Source: Skermanella rosea (GTDB lineage: Bacteria; Pseudomonadota; Alphaproteobacteria; Azospirillales; Azospirillaceae). Taken from it: a stretch of DNA of 64,000 nucleotides. The notes under the pieces are model-generated. The model did no database searches. It had not been told where the DNA came from and saw nothing but the letters and a program-made list of their open reading frames with translations. Within the stretch, counting starts at the first letter, position 1. Each line of letters starts with the position of its first letter. Positions 54,479 to 62,086 of this stretch are shown here, in pieces. The position numbers and the translations under genes are program-made. Location: assembly GCF_016806835.2 (NCBI RefSeq), contig NZ_CP086111.1, positions 1,409,001 to 1,473,000 on the forward strand, given 5' to 3'.

Positions 54479-57400
54479 ATGCAATCATCCGACATTCCGG
54501 AAGGCCGACCGCTGGACGGTGGGCTGCCGCTCGTCATCGGGCATCGCGGCGCCAGCGGCTCCCGCCCCGAGCACACGCTCGAAGCCTACAGCCTCGCGAT
54601 CGAGCAGGGCGCCGACATCATCGAACCCGATCTGGTCACCACCCGCGACGGCGTCCTGATCGCCCGGCATGAAAACCTGCTGGCGCAGGTCGCGCTGGAC
54701 GAGGACGGCGACATCGTGTTCGGCGAGGACGGCCGGCCGGTGGTGACCCAAGCGACCACCAACGTCGCCGAATTCGACGGCGACGGGGACGGCGCGCCCG
54801 ACTTTCTCGACCGGCTCAGCGTCAAGGTGCTCGACGGCGATCCGGTCGCCGGCTGGTTCAGCGAGGATTTCACGCTGGCCGAGATCAAGCAGCTGAACGC
54901 CCGCGAGCGCATCCCCGACATCCGGCCGGAGAACGCCGCCTTCGATGATCAACTCAAGATTCCGACCTTCGAGGAGGTGATCCAGCTCGTCCGGCAAGTC
55001 GAGGCGGAAACGGGCCGGAAGATCGGCATCATCCCGGAAACCAAGCACCCGACCTATTTCGAGTTCGAGGGCACCCACCAGGACGAGGACGCCGACGGCG
55101 ACGGCACGCTGGACGACGGCGAGGACGCCAACGGTAACGGGCAGCTCGACGTGGTGGACGGCGGCTCGCCGATCGGCGTGGACACCGGCCGCGTGCTGGT
55201 CGAGACCGTGACCGAGCAGGGCTTCGCCGATCCCGGCCGCGTCACCATCCAGAGCTTCGAAGTCGCCAACCTGCTGGAACTCCAGGACGAGATCATGCCG
55301 GCCGCCGGCATCGACCTGCCGCTGGTCCAGCTCCTGGGCGACGTCGAGGGCGCCTTCTTCAACGAGGCGGGCGGCGGATTCTCCATCCCCTACGACATCG
55401 CGTTCAACGCCAACCCGGACAATGCCGGCCTCGGCGCGGACCTTTCGGTCTATGACGGACTGCCCTTCGAGGTCACGGGGGAGACCGACTATGCCGACCT
55501 TGTCACGTCGGAGGCGCTGAAGCAGATCGCCGACTCCTATGCCGAGGGGATCGGCCCCTGGACCGACAGCTTCATCATCCGCGAACCGCTGGAAACCCCG
55601 GTGGATGCCGACGGCGACGGCCGGGCGCAGGTCACCTCGCGCCTGACCGGCGAGATCCGGCCGCTGGTCGCCGACGCCCATGAGGCCGGCCTGAAGGTCA
55701 CCCCCTACACCCTGCGGGCGGAGGAGCCCTTCCTGGCGCTGGAGGAGGACGGCACCGCCCAGACCCTGCCGGAGCAGGTCGCGCTGCTGACCCGGCTGGG
55801 CGTGGACGGCATCTTCACCGACCAGCCCGGCGCCGCTGCCGACGTGATCGAGGACCTGACCGGCGTCGGCGACCGGATCCGCGTCGCCACCTATAACGCC
55901 TCGCTGAACCGGGCGGAGGAGGGCGAGCTGATCACCGACCTCTCCACCGGCGCCGACGGGCAGGCCCGGAAGGTCGCCGAGATCATCCAGCGCACCGACC
56001 CCGACATCGTGCTGGTCAACGAGTTCGACTATGACGCCGAGGGCAAGGCCGCCGACCTGTTCCGCGACAACTACCTGAAGGTCGGGCAGAACGGGCAGGA
56101 CCCTGTCGATTACCCGTACCAGTACGTGGCGGCGAGCAACACCGGCGTTCCCTCCGGCTTCGACCTCGACAATGACGGCTCGGTCGGCGGCCCGAACGAC
56201 GCTTACGGCTTCGGCGCCTTCCCCGGCCAGTTCGCCTTCGTGATCTATTCCAAGCACCCGATCGTCGAGGACCAGGTCCGCACCTTCCAGGAGTTCCTGT
56301 GGAAGGACATGCCCGACGCCCGCATCCCGGAAGGTTTCTACAGCGACGAGGAACTGGACGTCCTCCGCCTGTCGTCCAAGAACCACGTGGACGTGCCGGT
56401 AGAGATCGACGGCGAGATCGTCCATGTCCTGGCGGCCCACCCGACGCCTCCGGTGTTCGATGGGCCGGAGGACCGCAACGGGCTGCGAAACTATGACGAG
56501 ATCCGCTTCTGGGACGACTATGTGACGCCCGACGGCGGCGGCTACATCCAGGACGATGCCGGCAAGACGGGCAGCCTGGGCGCCGGCGAGCGCTTCGTGA
56601 TCGTCGGCGATTACAACACGGACCCGTTCGACGGCGACAGCGTGCCGGGTGCCGCCCAGCAGATCGTCGGCAATCCCTGGGTGGATCCCACCGTCGCCCC
56701 CGACAGCGAAGGCGCCGTGGTGGACAGCTTCGCCGATGGCGGCGTCAACCTGGACCATCTGGGTCATCCCGCCCTGGACACCGCCGACTTCTCCGAACCG
56801 CCAGGCAACCTGCGGGTGGATTACGTCCTGCCGTCCGTCAACGGCCTCGACGTGAAGGATGCCGGCGTCTTCTGGCCCGCGCCGGGCCGGCCGGGCGCCG
56901 ACCTGATCGACGCGTCGGACCACCGGCTGGTCTGGGCGGATCTGCGGATCACCGAGCAGCCTGCCGTGGACGTCAAGGGGGTCGAGTTCCAGGGTGCCGC
57001 GTTCCTCGCCACCGGCACCGAGTTCGAGGGGACCGAGATCGGCGGCCTGTCCGCCCTGACCTGGGACGCGGAACGCGGCGTCTTCCACGCGCTGTCCGAC
57101 AGCCGCGGCGGCGACACCGGCGCGCCGCGCTTCTATACGCTGGAGCTGGACCTGGCCGACGGCCGCTTCGCCAATGACGACCTCACCGTCACCGGCGTGA
57201 CCTTCCTGTCGGACGCCGACGGCGAGCCCTTCGCCGAAGCCGCGGTCGATCCGGAAGGGCTGGCCTATGCCGGCTCGGGCAAGCTCTATATCTCTTCCGA
57301 AGGCGACGCGAGCGCCGTGATCCCGCCCTTCGTCAACGAGTTCTCCTTGGAAGGCCGGCAGACCGGGGCCTTCGACATCCCGGAGAAATTCCTGCCGGCC

Positions 57401-58039
57401 GGGGACGGCGGGTCCGGCATCCGGAACAACCTCGCCTTCGAGAGCCTGACGCTGACGCCGGACGAGCGGACGCTCTATTCCGCCACCGAGAACGCGCTGG
57501 CGCAGGACGGCCCGGCCGCCGGCCCGGACCAGGGCAGCCCGTCGCGCATCCTTGCCTTCGACACCGCCGACGGGACCGTCAAGGCGGAATACCTGTACGA
57601 GACCGACGCCGTCGCCGAGCCGCCGGTGCCCGGGGACGCCTTCGCCACCAACGGCCTTGTCGATCTGCTCGCCCTCGACAATACGGGGACGCTGCTGGCG
57701 CTGGAACGGTCGTTCAGCACGGGCGTGGGCAACACGATCAAGCTCTACGAGGCGCGGATCGGCGGTGCCGACGACATCTCCGGGATCGAGGCCCTCGACG
57801 GCCTGGACAAGGCGCCGAAGGCGGTGGAGAAGGAGCTGGTGTTCGACTTCGCCGGGATCGGCCTGCCGCTCGACAATGTGGAGGGGATGGCGCTGGGTCC
57901 GGTGCTGCCCGACGGGCGGCAGAGCCTGACCTTCGTCAGCGACAACAACTTCAGCGACACCCAGTTCACCCAGTTCCTGGTCTTCGCGCTGGACCAGGAG
58001 GGTGGCCTGGGCCTGATCGGCACTCCGCCGGCGGAGTAG
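54479..58039 (+). CDS. Fused glycerophosphodiester phosphodiesterase / endonuclease-exonuclease-phosphatase / phytase-like esterase
   Basis: 1,186 residues from the ATG at 54479, preceded by AGGAGAAGGGA. Domain 1 (about 17-455) is GDPD: GHRGASGSRPEHT with H22 and E31, IIEPDL (E49, D51) and H64; it contains an insert with calcium-type DADGDG and DANGNG loops (about 203-225). Domain 2 (about 466-825) is an endonuclease/exonuclease/phosphatase fold with VATYNASLN, LVNEFDYD, VGDYNTDPFDG and a C-terminal SDHRLVW. Domain 3 (about 835-1186) matches the esterase-like phytase group (GLSALTWD, LSDSRGG, DPEGLAY, NVEGMALG). Substrates should be phosphodiesters and phospholipid head groups. There is no obvious signal peptide, which is odd for such an enzyme. 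Confidence 0.87.
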   Translation: MQSSDIPEGRPLDGGLPLVIGHRGASGSRPEHTLEAYSLAIEQGADIIEPDLVTTRDGVLIARHENLLAQVALDEDGDIVFGEDGRPVVTQATTNVAEFDGDGDGAPDFLDRLSVKVLDGDPVAGWFSEDFTLAEIKQLNARERIPDIRPENAAFDDQLKIPTFEEVIQLVRQVEAETGRKIGIIPETKHPTYFEFEGTHQDEDADGDGTLDDGEDANGNGQLDVVDGGSPIGVDTGRVLVETVTEQGFADPGRVTIQSFEVANLLELQDEIMPAAGIDLPLVQLLGDVEGAFFNEAGGGFSIPYDIAFNANPDNAGLGADLSVYDGLPFEVTGETDYADLVTSEALKQIADSYAEGIGPWTDSFIIREPLETPVDADGDGRAQVTSRLTGEIRPLVADAHEAGLKVTPYTLRAEEPFLALEEDGTAQTLPEQVALLTRLGVDGIFTDQPGAAADVIEDLTGVGDRIRVATYNASLNRAEEGELITDLSTGADGQARKVAEIIQRTDPDIVLVNEFDYDAEGKAADLFRDNYLKVGQNGQDPVDYPYQYVAASNTGVPSGFDLDNDGSVGGPNDAYGFGAFPGQFAFVIYSKHPIVEDQVRTFQEFLWKDMPDARIPEGFYSDEELDVLRLSSKNHVDVPVEIDGEIVHVLAAHPTPPVFDGPEDRNGLRNYDEIRFWDDYVTPDGGGYIQDDAGKTGSLGAGERFVIVGDYNTDPFDGDSVPGAAQQIVGNPWVDPTVAPDSEGAVVDSFADGGVNLDHLGHPALDTADFSEPPGNLRVDYVLPSVNGLDVKDAGVFWPAPGRPGADLIDASDHRLVWADLRITEQPAVDVKGVEFQGAAFLATGTEFEGTEIGGLSALTWDAERGVFHALSDSRGGDTGAPRFYTLELDLADGRFANDDLTVTGVTFLSDADGEPFAEAAVDPEGLAYAGSGKLYISSEGDASAVIPPFVNEFSLEGRQTGAFDIPEKFLPAGDGGSGIRNNLAFESLTLTPDERTLYSATENALAQDGPAAGPDQGSPSRILAFDTADGTVKAEYLYETDAVAEPPVPGDAFATNGLVDLLALDNTGTLLALERSFSTGVGNTIKLYEARIGGADDISGIEALDGLDKAPKAVEKELVFDFAGIGLPLDNVEGMALGPVLPDGRQSLTFVSDNNFSDTQFTQFLVFALDQEGGLGLIGTPPAE

Positions 58040-58970
58040 CGGCCGGGGCCCGGCGCCCGGGGACGATGCCGTCGGCGAAGGCGACCACCGCCGCCGACGC
58101 GACGATCACCAGGGCGCCGGCCAGCCCGAGGGGCGACGGCAGCATGCCGAATATGGCCGCGTCGAAGAGGAGCGCCCAGATCATGGACGTGTACTCGAAT
58201 GGCGCCAGCGTCGAGGCCGGGGCCCGGGCCAGCGCCTCGGTCATGGCGATGTGCGCCAGCCCGCCGGCGATCCCGGCCCCGATCAGACAGGCCAGCGCGG
58301 CGCCCGTGGGCGAGGCCCAGCCGAGGGGGAAGGTGGCGAGGCCCGCCAGGGCGCACACCACGGCGAAGTAGAAGGCGATGGTGCCCGCCGGCTCCGTTCC
58401 GGTCAGCACCTTGATCTGGACCTTCGCGGACGCCGTCGTGACCGCCATCGCCAGGCCGGCGGCGACGCCGATCAGCGTGCCTGAGTCGAGCGACGGCCCC
58501 TCGAACGCCGGCGCCAGCATCAGGGCGACGCCGAGGAATCCTGCGAGCGCCGCCCCGACCACGACCGCGCCGGGCCGTTCCTTCAAGGCGACCATGGCGG
58601 TCGGCACCAGCAGCAGCGGCGCCAGGAACGCCAGGGCGGAGGCCAGCGCCAGCGGCAGGTGGGCCAGCGACACGAAGGAGAAGAACATGGCGGTGCAGCC
58701 GAACAGGCTGCGCTTCAGGTGGCCGCCCGGCCGGCTGGTCCTCAGCCCGTGGGGGAACTGCCGGCGCCAGAGGAGATAGGCCACGATCGGCACCAGGGCG
58801 AAGGCGCTGCGATAGAAGACGATCTGCCCGACCGGCGCCTCGAAGGACGCCAGCCGGACGAACAGCGACATGAGCGTGAAAAGCCCCGCCGCCGCCAGCC
58901 GCAGCATGATGCCGCCGGCATCCGAAAGCGATCCGGGCCGGGCCGGCGTTCCAGGCTCACATCGCGCCAT
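57966..58970 (-). CDS. EamA/DMT-superfamily transporter
   Basis: 334 residues with about ten hydrophobic helices and two EamA halves (first ending near ALMLAPAF, second with ALARAPASTLAPFEYTSMIWALLFD). It exports or exchanges small metabolites; substrate unknown. The last 74 bp overlap the 3' end of the convergent phosphodiesterase fusion gene, giving a proline-rich, probably non-functional tail (about 305-334). Confidence 0.85.
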   Translation of the reverse strand: MARCEPGTPARPGSLSDAGGIMLRLAAAGLFTLMSLFVRLASFEAPVGQIVFYRSAFALVPIVAYLLWRRQFPHGLRTSRPGGHLKRSLFGCTAMFFSFVSLAHLPLALASALAFLAPLLLVPTAMVALKERPGAVVVGAALAGFLGVALMLAPAFEGPSLDSGTLIGVAAGLAMAVTTASAKVQIKVLTGTEPAGTIAFYFAVVCALAGLATFPLGWASPTGAALACLIGAGIAGGLAHIAMTEALARAPASTLAPFEYTSMIWALLFDAAIFGMLPSPLGLAGALVIVASAAVVAFADGIVPGRRAPAATPPAECRSGPGHPPGPARRPGTG

Positions 58971-59281
58971 GGGACACCCGGCGCAGCATTTCCCCGTGCG
59001 GCAGCAGGTCGCTCCCGCTCGCGTGCGAAGAACCGATCGGCGCCCCTTCCGCCGCCAGGAGGGGGGTCGGGGCGTGGCGCGCCGGCGGTATCAACCGCCG
59101 GGCGAGGAGCGGCAACGACCGCCGTCCATTCCGCTCCCTCGCCGTGCCGCCCGTCCGCATGCCGCCTGTCCGATCCGTGGTTCCGCCCTGAGCCCGATCA
59201 CTCTTGGCGAGTCCTCGACGGATGGAAGGCGGTATCGTTCCCGCCCCGGCCGGCGTCGCCCGATCAGCAAGGTGCTTGATC
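58971..59281. other. Intergenic region between treY and the EamA gene
   Basis: About 310 bp, GC-rich. No gene, repeat or clear terminator was recognised; it must contain the promoter of the EamA gene. Confidence 0.4.
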
Positions 59282-62086
59282 TCACCCCTCCGGAACCAGC
59301 AGCGCGAACGGGAACTTGCCCAGCAGCGTGCCGGCCGGGAAAGCGGCGCCGTCTTCCCGGGGCTCCGCCTCGATCACGGCGTCGGTCAGCAGGTTGCGCC
59401 AGCGGCCGGCGCCGACCGAGGTCGGCAGAACCACCGCCGTGTCGCCCCAGTCCGGATCGTCCTCCAGCCGGGCGACCAGCCGGGGCACCGCGACGATCAC
59501 GCTGTCGCCCTCATGGATCCGCGCGAAGGCGCAGACCTGGTCGGCCTTGGCGCCCTGCGCCGCCAGCGCCTCGTAGGAGCCGTGGGCGAACAGCTCAGGC
59601 TTCTCGGTGCGCAGCTTCAGCGCCTGCCGGGTCACAGCCAGCTTGACGACGCCGTCCTGCCAATGGTCGAACAGGGCGGGCAGGCAGGCCGGGTCCTGCT
59701 CCAGCTCGCCTTCCAGCTGGTCGAGCGCCCGCTGGTGCATGTCATAGTCCACCGGCAGCCGGTTGTCCGGATCGACCAGGCTGAGGTTCCACATCTCGGA
59801 GCCCTGGTAGATGTCGGGCACGCCCGGGACGGTCAGCTTCAGCAGCGCCTGCGCCAGGCCGTTGAGCGCGCCCAGCTTCGCCACCCGCGCCTGGAACGGC
59901 ACGAAGGCTTCGAGGAAGGGACTGCGGCGGGAGACGTCCAGGCATTCGTGCAGGAAGGCGATGACCGCCTCCTCGTACTCCGTGTTGGGGGCGGCCCAGG
60001 TCGAATGGACCTTGGCCTCGCGGATCGACTTGATCATCGCGCCCTCGACACGACCGATATAGCCCTTCAGCAGGGCCGCGTCCGGCTGCGTGACGTTGGT
60101 CAGCTCGGCCGGCCATGAACCGACCAGGAGCTGGTACAGCAGGTACTCGTCGTTCTTGTCCGGCGGGGCGGTGCCGGCCATGTCGCCGCGCCGGGCGCGG
60201 ATCATCCGGCTCCAGGTGCGGATCTGGCGTTCCCACTCCTCCGGCATCTCCGACAGCACGTTGATGCGGGCGCGGGTGTCCTCGCCCCGCTTGGTGTCGT
60301 GGGTCGAGGTGCCCAGCATCGCGTGCGGCCAGCGCCGCGCCCGCTCCGCGTTGGCGTAATGGAAGGCGCTGACGCTGACGCCGAACAGCTCGGGGTGGCC
60401 GCCCACCTCGTTCAGGGAGACCAGCCGGTTGTAGCGGTAGAAGGCCGTGTCCTCCAGCCCCTTGGCCATCACCGGCCCGCTGTACTGTTGCACCCGCATG
60501 GCCAGACGGATCACGGCGAAACGGCTGTAGCCGCTGCGCGGCTCGGCCACCAGGTCGCCGGTCAGCAGCGCCTGGAGGAAGTCGAACACGCTGGGGTCGG
60601 CCGCGTCCACCGCCCGGCGCGCCTGGGCGATGGCCCAGTCGATGTAGCGCCGGTCGCTCTCCGCCGGGGTCGTGCCGTCGATATAGGTCCGGTAGACCGG
60701 GAAGCGGGCGACGATCTCCTTCAGGGCGGAATGAAGGATGTTGTTGGTGAAGTCGGCCGTCCGCCAGTTGGACCGGGCGATCCGGGCGGCGTCGCGGGCG
60801 AGCACGTTCAGCTCGCTCGCCATCTCGTGCTCCATGATCCGGATCTTGCTCTCGTGGACGATGTCCTCGAAAGACCGGGTCTGGCCGGTGAAATCGGTGT
60901 AGATCCGGTTGAAGGCCTCCTCGCCCGCCGCATCCACGAAGATGCCGCCCACCAGGTTGGTGAACTCGTAGCCGGTCGTGCCCTCGATCGGCCAGTCCTC
61001 GCGCAGGTGCTCATGGTGCGCCAGGATCTTCTCGACCACCAGATAGAACGGGCGCGGCGCCTTCTCGCGCAGGCGGATGCAGTAGCCCTTGGGATCGACG
61101 AGGCCGTCGATATGGTCGATCCGGATGCCGTCCAGCGTGCCGTCCTCGACCAAGTCCAGCACCAGCCGGTGGCTCAGGTCGAACAGCTCCGGCTGCTCCA
61201 TGCGCAGGCCGGCCAGCTCGTTGATGTTGAAGAAGCGGCGATAATTGATGTCGTCGGCAGCGACCTTGAAATAGGCGGCGCGCCAGTTCTGCTGCTGGAT
61301 CAGGTCGTGCAGCGCCCGGAAGCTGTCGGGCTGGCCCGCCGTCCCGGTGAACCGCTTGATGCCCGCCTCGACGGCCTGCGCCACCTCCGGCTTCTCAGCG
61401 ACCAGGCTCGCCAGCTCCGCCTTCAGCTCGGAGGCGCGGCGTTCCACGTGGGGCCGGAAGGTCGGCAGCGCGCCGAAGGCGTCGCCCAGGTTCTCCAGGT
61501 CGGGATTGTCGTGGCCCAGGATCTCGGCATAGTTCAGCGGGCAGATCGGCAGCTTGTGGGTGCCGTACGCCCAGACCGCGAAGGTGCCTTCCTCCGGGTC
61601 GAACTTCAGCGCCAGGTCGCCGTCCTCCAGCACCTTGCCGTACTGGTCACCCAGGAACGGGATCAGCAGCTTGCCCTGGAGGAAGCGGCGGTCGGGCTCC
61701 CAGTCGATGTCGAGATAGCCGGCATAGGCCGAGTCCTGGCCCCATTCCAGGATGTTCAGCCACCAGGCATTGTCGGAGCCGCCGACGCCCATGTGGTTGG
61801 GCACGAAGTCCACGATCTGGCCCAGCCCGGCCTCCTTCAACGCCGCGATCAGCCGCCTGAAGCCTTCCTCGCCGCCCAGCTCCGGGTTGATCGCGTTGTG
61901 GTCGACGATGTCGTAGCCGTGCGTGCTGCCCGGCCGCGCCTTCATGTAGGGCGAGGCATAGAGATGGCTGACACCCAGCCGCGCCATGTATTCGGCCAGC
62001 GCGCTCGCGTCGTCGAACTGGAAATCCTTGTTGAACTGAAGACGGTAGGTTGCCCGCGGAATGGGCGTGCCGCTGGAATCATTCAT
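59282..62086 (-). CDS. treY: Malto-oligosyltrehalose synthase
   Basis: 934 residues. GH13-type (beta/alpha)8 start TYRLQFNKDFQFDDA; GLGQIVDFVPNHMG is region I; DGIRIDHIDGL carries the nucleophile aspartate; a GTTGYEF region and STHDTKRGED follow. TreY converts the end of a malto-oligosaccharide to trehalose by intramolecular transglycosylation; TreZ then releases trehalose. The start overlaps the malQ stop by 4 bp (ATGA). treZ is not in the window but probably lies upstream, beyond malQ. Expected role is osmoprotection and glycogen use. Confidence 0.96.
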   Translation of the reverse strand: MNDSSGTPIPRATYRLQFNKDFQFDDASALAEYMARLGVSHLYASPYMKARPGSTHGYDIVDHNAINPELGGEEGFRRLIAALKEAGLGQIVDFVPNHMGVGGSDNAWWLNILEWGQDSAYAGYLDIDWEPDRRFLQGKLLIPFLGDQYGKVLEDGDLALKFDPEEGTFAVWAYGTHKLPICPLNYAEILGHDNPDLENLGDAFGALPTFRPHVERRASELKAELASLVAEKPEVAQAVEAGIKRFTGTAGQPDSFRALHDLIQQQNWRAAYFKVAADDINYRRFFNINELAGLRMEQPELFDLSHRLVLDLVEDGTLDGIRIDHIDGLVDPKGYCIRLREKAPRPFYLVVEKILAHHEHLREDWPIEGTTGYEFTNLVGGIFVDAAGEEAFNRIYTDFTGQTRSFEDIVHESKIRIMEHEMASELNVLARDAARIARSNWRTADFTNNILHSALKEIVARFPVYRTYIDGTTPAESDRRYIDWAIAQARRAVDAADPSVFDFLQALLTGDLVAEPRSGYSRFAVIRLAMRVQQYSGPVMAKGLEDTAFYRYNRLVSLNEVGGHPELFGVSVSAFHYANAERARRWPHAMLGTSTHDTKRGEDTRARINVLSEMPEEWERQIRTWSRMIRARRGDMAGTAPPDKNDEYLLYQLLVGSWPAELTNVTQPDAALLKGYIGRVEGAMIKSIREAKVHSTWAAPNTEYEEAVIAFLHECLDVSRRSPFLEAFVPFQARVAKLGALNGLAQALLKLTVPGVPDIYQGSEMWNLSLVDPDNRLPVDYDMHQRALDQLEGELEQDPACLPALFDHWQDGVVKLAVTRQALKLRTEKPELFAHGSYEALAAQGAKADQVCAFARIHEGDSVIVAVPRLVARLEDDPDWGDTAVVLPTSVGAGRWRNLLTDAVIEAEPREDGAAFPAGTLLGKFPFALLVPEG

